Part shown: positions 34,932 to 43,355 of the stretch, piece after piece | How positions within the stretch are numbered: the stretch's first letter is position 1 | Layout: each line of letters opens with the position of its first letter | Assembly: GCF_029909975.1 (NCBI RefSeq) | Contig: NZ_CP094516.1 | Span: 186,001 to 250,000, forward strand | Source: Bradyrhizobium sp. ISRA430 | GTDB taxonomy: Bacteria > Pseudomonadota > Alphaproteobacteria > Rhizobiales > Xanthobacteraceae | DNA length: 64,000 nucleotides | Direction of reading: 5' to 3' | Made by a program: the position numbers and the translations under genes | Notes under the pieces: generated by a model | The model's database searches: none | The model's input: only the letters and a program-made list of their open reading frames with translations | Told to the model about the DNA's origin: nothing

Positions 34932-35105
34932 GACGTGTCCGCGTGGAGAGGGCGATGCTCCGCCTCTCTCCGCAAGGTCCATGCCAACAGCCCTTGGCCG
35001 GCCGAATTGCAAAACTGTGCAGCAGAGTCAGATCGTTAGATCGAATCCTGTGCGCCGGGGCGGCGCGCCGCGTTTGCGGGCGTCTGCACACAAAAAGGGC
35101 GAAGA

Positions 35106-35137
35106 TTGTATAAAGTTTCGCCTGTGATTGGATACAG
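35106..35137. promoter_or_regulatory. Candidate operator of the GntR/FCD regulator
   Basis: In the 255-bp divergent space between ATPase and regulator genes, TTGTATA (35106-35112) and ATACAG (35132-35137) form an inverted pair, TTGTAT..ATACA(G). FCD-type GntR proteins often bind TTGTATACAA-like sites; here the halves are separated by about 20 bp. Weak but well placed. Confidence 0.4.
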
Positions 35138-35186
35138 CTCGTCGACTAACATTCGTCGTGACCTTTGCCGACCGAGCCTCTCGTCC

Positions 35187-35894
35187 ATGGCTGCCAAAAC
35201 CCGCTCCAAGCCTGACACGCCGGACGCGAGCGATCGCGTCAGCCGGATCCGGGAGGGCGTGACCGCGGCGATCCTCGAGCATCGTTTGCTGCCCGGCACG
35301 AAGCTCGGCGAGGACGAGATCGGCGAGATCTACGGCGCGAGCCGTACGCTGGTCCGCACCGCGCTGCAGCAGCTTGCGCATGAGGGCATCGTCAGCATCG
35401 AGAAGAACCGCGGCGCCTTCGTCGCGCGTCCGAGTCCCGCCGATGCGCGAGAAGTGTTCGAAGCGCGCCGCCTGATCGAGCCCACCATCGTCGATCACGC
35501 CATCGATGCAGTGTCACCGGCCTGGCTCGATCGGCTCGGTCGGCATCTCGCTGAAGAGCGCGAGGCGGAGCGGCGCGGCGATGCGCGCGCCTCGGTCCGA
35601 CTCTCCGGCGAGTTTCATCGTCTCGTCGCCGAGATGTCCGGTCACAGCATCTATCTCGGATTCCTCAAGGAACTGATCGCGCGCTCCTCGCTCATCATCC
35701 TGCTCTACCGCCGTCACGATACGCCCGCCTGCGGCACCGATCATCACGCCGAAATCGTCACCGCGATCCGCAAGCGCGACAGGGAGGCGGCGCGCGCGCA
35801 GATGCTATCGCACCTTCGCAAGATCGAGGCCGAGCTGTTCTTGAAGGACCCCGCCGCCGACGAGCTGCGGCTCGCGGACGTGCTTGGTGCGTGA
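35187..35894 (+). CDS. GntR-family transcriptional regulator (FCD subfamily)
   Basis: 235 residues from ATG 35187 (MAAKTRSKPD); the frame extends further upstream but this start gives the usual FadR-like length. N-terminal winged helix (residues about 15-80: RIREGVTAAILEHRLLPG, IYGASRTLVRTALQQL) and a C-terminal all-helical FCD ligand domain with the metal/ligand residues in GEFHRLVAEMSGH and CGTDHHAEIVTAI. Divergent from the ABC/racemase operon, so it probably senses the imported compound and controls that operon. Confidence 0.9.
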   Translation: MAAKTRSKPDTPDASDRVSRIREGVTAAILEHRLLPGTKLGEDEIGEIYGASRTLVRTALQQLAHEGIVSIEKNRGAFVARPSPADAREVFEARRLIEPTIVDHAIDAVSPAWLDRLGRHLAEEREAERRGDARASVRLSGEFHRLVAEMSGHSIYLGFLKELIARSSLIILLYRRHDTPACGTDHHAEIVTAIRKRDREAARAQMLSHLRKIEAELFLKDPAADELRLADVLGA

Positions 35895-36114
35895 ACGCCC
35901 CGCGTCTGCCAGCCTGACGTTACTCACGGCGACATCTCTTTGATTCAATTGCAGTCGATCGCTCCGACCTCTCATCAAAGCAGATGCCAGGACCGCACAA
36001 TGCCGCCGCGGTTGTAAGTTGACGAAGGCTAAACGTCGGCGTCAACTGGCGGCCAGACGTTGCTTGCCTGTCATCACCCCTCGCGTAGTCCTCCACCTCT
36101 GCGGAAGACCGAAT

Positions 36115-37473
36115 ATGTTGGGTTTGAGGATGCCGGCCAGAGTGTCCGGAGTCGCCGCATTGCTTGCGGCGATTGGAATGGTTCTCGGCAACCTGTCTTC
36201 CGCGCAGGCCCAGCAGGACTCCATGGTCCTGTTCCGCAATGTCCGGATCTTCGACGGCAAATCCAGCACGCTCTCCGCACCGTCCAGCGTGCTCGTCAGG
36301 AACAAGACCATCGAGAAGATCTCGACCGGCGACATCGCGGTCACGGGTCAAACCGTCGATGGTGGCGGCCGCGTGCTGATGCCCGGGCTGATCGACGCGC
36401 ATTGGCACGCGATGCTGGTGCGGCCGACGCCGGCGGCGGCACTCGCAGGCGATGTCGGCTACAACAATCTTCTGGCCGCAGCCGAAGCGACAGCCACGCT
36501 GATGCGCGGCTTCACCACCGTGCGCGATATGGGCGGGCCGAGCTTTGGCTTGAAGCAGGCCATCGACGAGGATCTCGTCGCAGGTCCCCGCATCTATCCG
36601 TCCGGCGCCATGATCACCATCACCGGCGGCCATGGCGACTTCCGGCAACTCTCCGATCTGCCGCGAACGATCGGAGGAATGCTGAGCCGTATGGAGCGGA
36701 TTGGCGGTGCCATGGTCGCCGACAGTCCCGACGAGGTCCGCGTGCGTGCGCGCGAGCAGCTCATGCAGGGCGCTTCGCAGGTCAAGCTGACGGCGGGCGG
36801 CGGGGTGGCTTCGCCCTTCAGCCCGCTTGATGTCTCGACTTTCACCGAGCCCGAACTGCGCGCGGCGGTCGAAGCCGCTGAGAACTGGGGTACCTATGTC
36901 GCGACGCACGCCTACACCCCGGTCGCGATCCAGCGCTCGATCGCGGCCGGCGTCAAATGCATCGAGCATGGTCATCTCATGGACGAGGCGAGCGCCAAGT
37001 TGATGGCAGAGAAGGGGATCTGGTTGAGCACGCAGCCGTTCCTGGATCTCGGCGGCGCCGCTGCGCTCGGACCTGCCGAGCAGGACAAGAAGCGGCAGGT
37101 CGTCGCCGGAACGGATAGGGTCTATGCGTTGGCCAGGAAATACAAGATCAAGACCGCGTTCGGCACCGACGTTCTGTTCTCGAAAGCGCTGGCGGATCAG
37201 CAAGGCGCCATGCTGGCTGCGCTCGCGCACTGGTACACGCCGGCCGAAGCACTGACGATGGCGACATCGACCAACGCGGAACTATTGAGCCTATCGGGCG
37301 CGCGAAATCCCTATCCAGGTAAGCTCGGCGTGGTCAAGGAGGGCGCGTTCGCCGATCTCTTGCTGGTCGACGGCAATCCGCTCGACAACATCAGGCTCGT
37401 CGAGGATCCCGCGAAGAATTTTGTGGTGATCATGAAGGACGGGAAGATCTACAAGAACAGTCTTGCACACTGA
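36115..37473 (+). CDS. Secreted amidohydrolase (imidazolonepropionase/prolidase-like)
   Basis: 452 residues from ATG 36115. Signal peptide (VSGVAALLAAIGMVLGN, cleavage near AQA). The mature enzyme has the amidohydrolase metal motif LIDAHWHA (two histidines), a metal-bridging lysine candidate in VKLTAGG, YVATHAY and CIEHGHLMD histidines, and the final aspartate in AFGTDVL. Subfamily resembles secreted Xaa-Pro dipeptidase/organophosphate acid anhydrolase-like proteins. Substrate unknown. It sits alone. Confidence 0.88.
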   Translation: MLGLRMPARVSGVAALLAAIGMVLGNLSSAQAQQDSMVLFRNVRIFDGKSSTLSAPSSVLVRNKTIEKISTGDIAVTGQTVDGGGRVLMPGLIDAHWHAMLVRPTPAAALAGDVGYNNLLAAAEATATLMRGFTTVRDMGGPSFGLKQAIDEDLVAGPRIYPSGAMITITGGHGDFRQLSDLPRTIGGMLSRMERIGGAMVADSPDEVRVRAREQLMQGASQVKLTAGGGVASPFSPLDVSTFTEPELRAAVEAAENWGTYVATHAYTPVAIQRSIAAGVKCIEHGHLMDEASAKLMAEKGIWLSTQPFLDLGGAAALGPAEQDKKRQVVAGTDRVYALARKYKIKTAFGTDVLFSKALADQQGAMLAALAHWYTPAEALTMATSTNAELLSLSGARNPYPGKLGVVKEGAFADLLLVDGNPLDNIRLVEDPAKNFVVIMKDGKIYKNSLAH

Positions 37474-37877
37474 TAAAGGCGTGCATCGATTGCGTCCTGC
37501 ACGCGCGCGAAGGCGTGATGCGCTGAAATTGTTGACCAATCCTAGTCCCGATCGTCCGCAATCGGCTTTCTACGCCGCAGCCTGGTTGCGAAATGAGCGA
37601 TTGCGATGGTCCTTGAAGAACTTGTCACAATCTCGGGCCTGTCATCCAAGGCGTGACTTCTCAGCGTCTCCAGGACCAGGAAGAATTTTTCCGCTAGCAT
37701 GAGTCAAGCTCGCTGACGAATTGATCTCCGTATTGAAGTGACCGGATTGTTGATGATTCAATCACTTGCGACGCTGAGCCGCAAACGAATTCAGCTCAGG
37801 AACCGTCCCGACTGTTTGATGCCGCTTTCCTAGCGAACGGTGACCGGTATATGTTATCGAACTGTCATTGAAACGTC
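37474..37877. other. Intergenic stretch, lower GC
   Basis: 404 bp between the amidohydrolase and CYTH-CHAD genes. Less GC-rich than the flanking genes. I see no RNA or small gene. The 3' end carries a PhoB-box-like triplet reported separately. Confidence 0.4.
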
Positions 37878-37879
37878 AT
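37851..37879 (+). promoter_or_regulatory. PHO-box-like direct repeats
   Basis: Three 7-mers in 11-bp phase: ATGTTAT (37851), CTGTCAT (37862) and ACGTCAT (37873), i.e. 5/7, 7/7 and 5/7 matches to the PhoB half-site CTGTCAT with 4-bp spacers. They abut or overlap the predicted ATG at 37878, which is awkward for an activator site, so this could be coincidental. Confidence 0.3.
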
Positions 37880-39656
37880 GTCACCGGAAATGTTGAAGCG
37901 CGACGCAACGTCGGCCCGTAAGAATCCGAACGGGCTGGAGGGGAGTCCTGTCCCGCAGGACAATAAGAGGGCGGCGCAATCCGCCGTCTTCTCCAGTCAA
38001 CAACTTGCAGAACCCGGCGCCGCGCCGACGCTCATCGAAGACGTTGCGCTGCATGAGGCGCCGTCCCGCAGCGAGACGGCAACACCGGAGCGGCCTCTGC
38101 CAAACGGCGCCGCGCACGCCGGCGAAATCGAGCTCAAGCTTCTCGTCGATGCCGATCGCATGGCGCATTTCAATGCCGCTCCGATCATCGCAGCGAACGC
38201 GCGCAACAGGGGCGCACGCAAGCATCTCAAGTCCGTCTACTATGATACGCCGGAGCGGGCGCTTCGGCGTGGCGGCTTGAGCTTGCGCGTTCGTCAGAGT
38301 GGCGCGCGCTTCGTCCAGACGGTGAAGACCGAAGCCGCAGACGATCCGCTGCGCCGTGGCGAATGGGAGGCGAGCGTCCGGTCGCTTGCGCCCGATCTCA
38401 CCCTGGCGATGCCCTTCATCCCGGCCAAGCTTCGCGATGAAGTCGAAAGCCAGCCGCTCGAAGCGGTCTTCACGGCCGACATCCATCGCCATGCACGCAT
38501 CATTGACCTGCCGTCCGGGACGGTCGAGGTCGCCTTCGACCAGGGCATCTTGAAGGCGGGCGATCGATCGATGCCGGTGAGCGAAATCGAGCTGGAGTTC
38601 AAGAGCGGCAGCGCGAGCACGATCTACGAGGTCGCGCTGCGACTTGCGGAGCATGGGGCAGTGACACCCTCGATCCGCAGCAAATCGGCGCGGGGCTTCG
38701 ACCTTGCCGCCGGCACGCCGCCACAGGCAAGACGGCCGCGAAAGCTTCGCCTCGACACGTCAGTTGCCCTCGACGACGCCTTCGCAACGATTCTGCGCTC
38801 CTGCTTCCATCATCTTCTTCAGTCGCTGCCGGCTGCCGAGGACGGTCGCAATCCGGAAGGCGTGCATCAGCTTCGCGTCTCGCTACGCCGCCTGCGATCG
38901 GCGCTGGACCTGATGCGATCGGTGGGTTCGCTCAGCAACCTCGACGCGCTGCGGTCGGAAGTAAAATGGCTGGCGCAAAGTCTTTCCGCCGCGCGCGACT
39001 GGGATGTCTTCCAGCTTCAGACATTGCCGGCGATCGCAGAGGCCTGTCCCTCGGTCGCCGGCTTCGATGCGCTGGAACAGGTCGCGGCCAGGCGCCAGTC
39101 GGACGCCTATCGAACGGCACACCAGGCGCTTGATGGCCGTCGCTGCGCGAACTTCGTGATCGGCCTCGGCGGCTGGATCGAGGCGCGCGGCTGGCGCAAC
39201 GACGTCGTCGCGGAGGATCTCGGTCGCCTCGCCGAGCCCGCCGTCAGCTTTGCAGAGCGCATCCTGTCGGCGCAGCATGCGAAGGTGCTCAAGCGCGGCC
39301 GGCGCTTCAAGTTGCTCGAAGCGGAAGAACTGCACCGCTTGCGGCTGGCGACGAAGCGACTGCGTTATCTCAGCGAGTTCCTGCTGCCGCTGTTCGAGGA
39401 CCGCAAGTCCGCGAGGCGTTTCTCGCGCAGGCTTGCCGATCTGCAGGAGGAACTCGGCGCCTTCAACGACATGGCGATCACCGCATCGCTGCTCGACGGC
39501 GTCGCTGCCGAGACGCCCGACAGCGGCACCGCGGTGGCCGCGATCGCCGGCTGGCAAGCCCGCGCGTCGATCGGCGTCGCGCCATCCTTGCGCAGCGCGT
39601 GGCGGGATTTCACGGCCGCGCGCGTGCCTTGGTCGCGGCAAGCCCGGCAGGACTGA
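37878..39656 (+). CDS. CYTH and CHAD domain protein (inorganic triphosphatase-like)
   Basis: 592 residues. The N-terminal 80 residues are low-complexity. CYTH domain starts at ExExK (E83, E85, K87 in GEIELKL) and carries the acidic and basic tunnel residues typical of triphosphate hydrolases such as YgiF. The C-terminal CHAD domain (from about residue 295, with GVHQLRVSLRRLRSALDL, and KRLRYLSEFLLPLF later) is helical and rich in conserved His/Arg that bind polyphosphate. Start ATG 37878, or ATG 37890. Likely cytoplasmic; CHAD often targets polyphosphate granules. Confidence 0.9.
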   Translation: MSPEMLKRDATSARKNPNGLEGSPVPQDNKRAAQSAVFSSQQLAEPGAAPTLIEDVALHEAPSRSETATPERPLPNGAAHAGEIELKLLVDADRMAHFNAAPIIAANARNRGARKHLKSVYYDTPERALRRGGLSLRVRQSGARFVQTVKTEAADDPLRRGEWEASVRSLAPDLTLAMPFIPAKLRDEVESQPLEAVFTADIHRHARIIDLPSGTVEVAFDQGILKAGDRSMPVSEIELEFKSGSASTIYEVALRLAEHGAVTPSIRSKSARGFDLAAGTPPQARRPRKLRLDTSVALDDAFATILRSCFHHLLQSLPAAEDGRNPEGVHQLRVSLRRLRSALDLMRSVGSLSNLDALRSEVKWLAQSLSAARDWDVFQLQTLPAIAEACPSVAGFDALEQVAARRQSDAYRTAHQALDGRRCANFVIGLGGWIEARGWRNDVVAEDLGRLAEPAVSFAERILSAQHAKVLKRGRRFKLLEAEELHRLRLATKRLRYLSEFLLPLFEDRKSARRFSRRLADLQEELGAFNDMAITASLLDGVAAETPDSGTAVAAIAGWQARASIGVAPSLRSAWRDFTAARVPWSRQARQD

Positions 39657-39670
39657 TCGCTCTCGCGTCC

Positions 39671-39709
39671 AAAAAGGTTGCGGCCAGGCTTTGGGGGAAG
39701 CCTGGCCGC
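39671..39709. terminator. Bidirectional-type stem-loop between convergent genes
   Basis: Perfect 12-bp stem (39680-39691 with 39698-39709), 6-nt loop. On the reverse strand it is followed by U5 (plus-strand aaaaa at 39671-39675), so it best terminates the reverse BTLCP gene, and it also lies 24 bp after the CHAD stop. Confidence 0.75.
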
Positions 39710-39776
39710 GCGCGAACCGGTCTGGGACGGGGAGGGGTGGGGATGTGACCGGGTCGCGTAACTTGTCCTCTCGTAA

Positions 39777-40406
39777 CTACTGGTCTTTGGCGCTGGCGGT
39801 GGAGACCGCCGGCCTGGTATCGCCGAGCGAGACCCAGACGTTGGGATCACTCTGCGACTGACGCTTGACGAAGCGGTAGCCGGTCTCCGTCCAGGCAACG
39901 ACGTTCTCGTTCTGATTGTCGAGAACGAACTCGCCCTTGTCGGTCTTCACCGTCAGCACCGCGTGCCCTTCGCCCTTCTTGTCGCGCACGACGGTGATGA
40001 GCAGGGCCTCGCGCGGCCACCCGGCGTCGATCAGCATCTTGCGCTTCAACAGCACGTAGTCTTCACAGTCGCCGTAACCGTCAGTCGGCAGCGACCACTT
40101 CTCGATCACGCCCCAGTGCTCCTGGTCGGTCAAAGGCTTGACGGTCTCGTTGACCCAGCGATTGACCTTGACGAGGTCGCGCCACGCCGCCTGCGACATC
40201 ACGATGTCGCGCGGCTGCGAAGGACCGCCTTGGCATTGGGCGGTATTCTCCGCACAGAACTCGACCCAGCCGATCGGCGCACGGGTGGTGTCGCCGAGGC
40301 TTGCGTAGAGCAGACGGCTTTCACCAGCCTGCACTGTCGCGCTGATCCCGAAGAGCATGGCGGCGAACGCTAGCCCTTTCCCCTGTCCCGTGAAGTCGAA
40401 CATCAT
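39777..40406 (-). CDS. Transglutaminase-like cysteine protease (BTLCP)
   Basis: 209 residues from tandem ATGs at 40406/40403. Signal peptide with cleavage after VQA. Papain-like triad of the bacterial transglutaminase-like cysteine proteinase family: Cys in GDCEDYVLLK, His in GHAVLT, Asp in VLDNQ. LapG-type relatives cut surface adhesins in response to c-di-GMP, but LapG function cannot be claimed here because no LapD-like partner is adjacent. Confidence 0.88.
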   Translation of the reverse strand: MMFDFTGQGKGLAFAAMLFGISATVQAGESRLLYASLGDTTRAPIGWVEFCAENTAQCQGGPSQPRDIVMSQAAWRDLVKVNRWVNETVKPLTDQEHWGVIEKWSLPTDGYGDCEDYVLLKRKMLIDAGWPREALLITVVRDKKGEGHAVLTVKTDKGEFVLDNQNENVVAWTETGYRFVKRQSQSDPNVWVSLGDTRPAVSTASAKDQ

Positions 40407-40733
40407 GGCCCCCGTTTCTTGTTGGGACCACGATTGCACCGAGCTTTTGAGTTGCCGCTAAGTCGTCCAAGTCAAGTCGAGACGAATACAAGTAAAACGC
40501 CCCGCGAATTCGATCTATACTTGAATAGAATTCGCATAAAATGCGAAATTACTGCAATTGATTCAAATTGTAGGGATTAACGTGGAAACGCTGGCGGAAC
40601 CGGCGTTTCAGCGCGCTGAGGGACCGCGTGTTAACCGCTTTCTAGCGCCGCCCGCGGATACGAAAAAGGCGGCGTCCGCATCACGGAGGCCGCCTTCGAG
40701 GCTGGAAAACCAGGGTTTTAGCGCGACTGCGCT
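40407..40733. other. Intergenic region between two reverse genes
   Basis: 327 bp. AT-rich upstream part (40480-40570) probably holds the promoter of the BTLCP gene. The downstream part carries the terminator of the tandem-PilZ gene (40663-40696). No gene seen. Confidence 0.5.
40663..40696 (-). terminator. Rho-independent terminator of the PilZ gene
   Basis: Hairpin AAGGCGGC/GCCGCCTT with a second inner stem TCCG/CGGA. On the reverse strand it ends in U5 (plus aaaaa at 40663-40667). It lies 37 bp after the stop of the PilZ gene. Confidence 0.85.
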
Positions 40734-41345
40734 TTACCGTGCGGTAACGCTCTCTTCGAGTGTCTCGGCCGGCTGCTCGTGGATGAACTCCAGCGCGAAG
40801 CCGTCCTCGAGGTTTCGCACCACGCGGCCCTGGACCCGGCCGAGCATGACCATCGATTTCAGCGACGGCCGGTTTTCCGCGGCGATGGCGGCGCCGGACA
40901 GCGACAGGTCGATGATGCGGCAGGTCATCTTGGTGCCGTCCTCGAGCGTCAGCACCGCGATCGGGTTGCGCGGCACGATACGGTCGTGGCGGCGATCCTC
41001 CGGCAGGTTGAGGATGTCGCGGTTTGCGAGCCAGGTGAGTTGGGCGGCGAGCTTGTCCCGCTTGCGCGGCGTCGCCCCGATCGTCATGGCGAAGCCGTTG
41101 TCGATGATCCGGGTGATCTTGCCCTCGACGCGGCCGATATGGTCGAGATAGGCGACCACGCGGTCGCCGACATTGCCGATGCCCGGGGCCAAAAGCGCGA
41201 GCCCGCCCGGCGACATATTGATCACCTGGCAGGGGAATTCACGGCGGTCCGGCAGCATGTAGCGGCCGAGCAGGTGCACTTTCACCCGCTGGAATCGCCG
41301 ACGCTCCTCGGCGGCCGGAAGAAATTTCTTGTTCGCCAACGCCAT
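40734..41345 (-). CDS. Tandem PilZ-domain protein
   Basis: 203 residues from ATG 41345. Two PilZ-like domains. The first carries ERRRFQRVKV and NMSPGGLALL. The second carries the RxxxR motif in RRHDRIVPRN and DLSLSGAAIA (D/NxSxxG). Both regions match the c-di-GMP-binding signature, the second more closely. Cytoplasmic, small; likely a c-di-GMP effector. No target gene is adjacent. Confidence 0.88.
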   Translation of the reverse strand: MALANKKFLPAAEERRRFQRVKVHLLGRYMLPDRREFPCQVINMSPGGLALLAPGIGNVGDRVVAYLDHIGRVEGKITRIIDNGFAMTIGATPRKRDKLAAQLTWLANRDILNLPEDRRHDRIVPRNPIAVLTLEDGTKMTCRIIDLSLSGAAIAAENRPSLKSMVMLGRVQGRVVRNLEDGFALEFIHEQPAETLEESVTAR

Positions 41346-41457
41346 TTTCGCTACCCGACCCCCGCCCGGGCGGAGTCCGCACGACCCTAAAGCGCATAGG
41401 GTTAACGCGCCGTTATGATTAGCGTGCCGCTGCTGGATTGGTTGGGCCGGCCTGGCG

Positions 41458-41500
41458 TCGGAGCGCAGCGAAATCCGGGACCGCCGGCCCCGCATTCCGC
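41458..41500. repeat. Degenerate palindromic repeat copy
   Basis: Core ggagcgcagcgaaatccggg followed by ccccgcattccgc. Sequence family also seen at 42278-42331, 43195-43260 and 57933-57966. In other Bradyrhizobium DNA, I recall the full version reads gtagcccggatggagcgcag and its complement. Confidence 0.55.
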
Positions 41501-41597
41501 CTCGCTGCCGCAGCGCGCATCGTAAGATTCGGAATCCAAACGTGAGTTGCGACTCCCATTGCCGGCTCCCACTCTGCGCCCGGCTGGGAAGGGCACA

Positions 41598-42272
41598 ATG
41601 ACCAGGGCGATCATTTTCGATTTTGACGGCGTCATCGCCGACAGCGAAGTGCTGTCCAACACCGTATTGGCCGAGATCGTGACCGAGCTGGGCGTGCCGA
41701 CCACGCTCGAGGATGCCTATCGCGACTACATGGGCAAGCGATTTCACGAGGTGATCGCCGCTATCGAGACCGCGGTCGGTCGAACGCTGCCGCCGTCGTT
41801 CGGCGAGCACTACCAGGGTCGCACCCTGACGCGGTTCAGGCAGGAGCTTGCGCCGGTCGCGGGCGTGCGGGAGTTCATCACGCGATTCACTGGCCTGTCC
41901 CGCTGCATCGCCTCGTCCTCCTCGCCGGACCGCCTCGCCGTGTGTCTCGAGGTCCTGGACATGGCTTCGCTGTTCGAGGGGCGGGTGTTCAGCGCCTCCA
42001 ATGTCGCGCGAGGCAAGCCGCATCCGGACATCTTCCTGCACGCCGCCGCCGGGATAGACGTACCGCCGCGCGACTGCATCGTCATCGAGGACAGCGCGAG
42101 CGGCGTCATCGCCGGGCGCGCGGCTGGTGCAACGGTGATCGGGCTGCTTGCTGCGGGACACATCCGTCAGGGCCACGCCGCCACGCTCAGGGACGCCGGC
42201 GCACACTACATTGCAGCGGACTATGTTGAGGTCGAACGGATCGTCGGATGTCTGCTCGCGAGCCAGAATTGA
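41598..42272 (+). CDS. HAD-superfamily hydrolase (beta-phosphoglucomutase-like)
   Basis: 224 residues from ATG 41598, behind GGGAAGG. Nucleophile motif DFDGV with D8 and D10, motif II in CIASSSSPDR, Lys in GKPHPDIF, and motif IV VIEDSASGV. Cap domain of the C1 type, typical of sugar-phosphate phosphatases and mutases. Exact substrate cannot be read. Followed closely by a degenerate repeat. Confidence 0.88.
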   Translation: MTRAIIFDFDGVIADSEVLSNTVLAEIVTELGVPTTLEDAYRDYMGKRFHEVIAAIETAVGRTLPPSFGEHYQGRTLTRFRQELAPVAGVREFITRFTGLSRCIASSSSPDRLAVCLEVLDMASLFEGRVFSASNVARGKPHPDIFLHAAAGIDVPPRDCIVIEDSASGVIAGRAAGATVIGLLAAGHIRQGHAATLRDAGAHYIAADYVEVERIVGCLLASQN

Positions 42273-42277
42273 CCCGC

Positions 42278-42331
42278 CGTAGCACGGATGCGCAGCGATA
42301 TCCGGGTCTAGGTCCTTCCCGGATTCCGCTT
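42278..42331. repeat. Degenerate palindromic repeat copy
   Basis: Starts gtagcacggatgcgcagcg and continues tatccgggtctaggtc then cccggattccgcttcg. Same family as 41458-41500 and 43195-43260. Three copies occur within 1.8 kb around the HAD and methyltransferase genes. Confidence 0.6.
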
Positions 42332-42387
42332 CGATTCGTGCCACCTACGAACTTGCTTGGGACGCCTCCTCCAATACAATCGCTCTC

Positions 42388-43149
42388 ATGGAACAGAACA
42401 GCCTCTACGATCGGCCCGACCTTTATGACCTAGTGGCTCCGCGAGACCTGACCCTGGAGCGCTTCTATGTCGAGACGGCCCGCGAACGAGGTGGCCGCGT
42501 TCTGGATCTTGCGTGTGGAAGCGGCCGCTTGACCATTCCACTGGCGCAGGCAGGCCTGCAGGTCATTGGAGGCGACATCTCTCCCGAGATGCTGGAGCGC
42601 GCGGGGAGCCATGCCAAAGCGCAGGCGGTCGAGCTCGATCTGGTTCAACTGGACATGCGCGACTTCGATCTCGGCGGGCGGACCTTCGACACCATCATTG
42701 TCGCCATGAACTCGGTTCTGCACCTTCATAGTCCGGACGATTTCAGCGGCTTTTTCCGTTCGGTCGCGCAACACCTTTCGCAGAATGGCAGGCTCGTGTT
42801 CGACGCGTTCATGCCGAACGTCGCCATGCTCAACTGCGATCCCGAGAAGCGTCAATTGGTCGGCACAGTGGTCCACGGCACGCTCGGCCCGGTCATTGTC
42901 GAGGAGACCGCGAGGTACGATCCGCTGACCCAAGTCCGTCACGTGGATTGGTATTGGTCGACGGAGGCAGAGAAGGATTTCTGGAAAGTCCCTTTGCAGA
43001 TGCGCAACATCTTCCCGCAGGAGATGCCATTGCTCATCGCATCGGGTGGCCTGCGCCTCATCGAGCGCTTTGGTGATTTTGATCGCAGTCCCTTGGTTGC
43101 AGGAAGCCTTCGACAGATATGCGTGTGTGGTCCTAGACTAGCGTCTTGA
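42388..43149 (+). CDS. Class I SAM-dependent methyltransferase
   Basis: 253 residues from ATG 42388. SAM-binding motif I VLDLACGSGRLTIPLAQ at about 35-51, motif II acidic GGDISPEML, and motif IV-like DTIIVAMNSVLHLHS. Substrate unknown. The GC content is somewhat lower than neighbours. Degenerate repeats sit immediately before and after it. Confidence 0.86.
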   Translation: MEQNSLYDRPDLYDLVAPRDLTLERFYVETARERGGRVLDLACGSGRLTIPLAQAGLQVIGGDISPEMLERAGSHAKAQAVELDLVQLDMRDFDLGGRTFDTIIVAMNSVLHLHSPDDFSGFFRSVAQHLSQNGRLVFDAFMPNVAMLNCDPEKRQLVGTVVHGTLGPVIVEETARYDPLTQVRHVDWYWSTEAEKDFWKVPLQMRNIFPQEMPLLIASGGLRLIERFGDFDRSPLVAGSLRQICVCGPRLAS

Positions 43150-43194
43150 TGGAGACTGAGTGGGATAGTCACGCAGCATCGGCGTTGTTCCGAC

Positions 43195-43260
43195 CGTAGC
43201 CCCGATGGAGCGCAGCGGGGGCAGCCGATCCCGCATTCCGCGTTGCTTGATGCGGGCTAC
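43195..43260. repeat. Degenerate palindromic repeat copy
   Basis: GTAGCCCCGATGGAGCGCAG ... ending TGATGCGGGCTAC: imperfect inverted repeat whose ends (gtagcccc / gcgggctac) pair. Same family as the copies at 41458 and 42278. Confidence 0.6.
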
Positions 43261-43355
43261 GAACAACCGCGGCTTGGCACGATCGCGCATCTCACTTAGG
43301 CTTCACCTCAGCCCGCACCATCAATCATAACAAGCGGGCATCGAAGGAAACAGCC

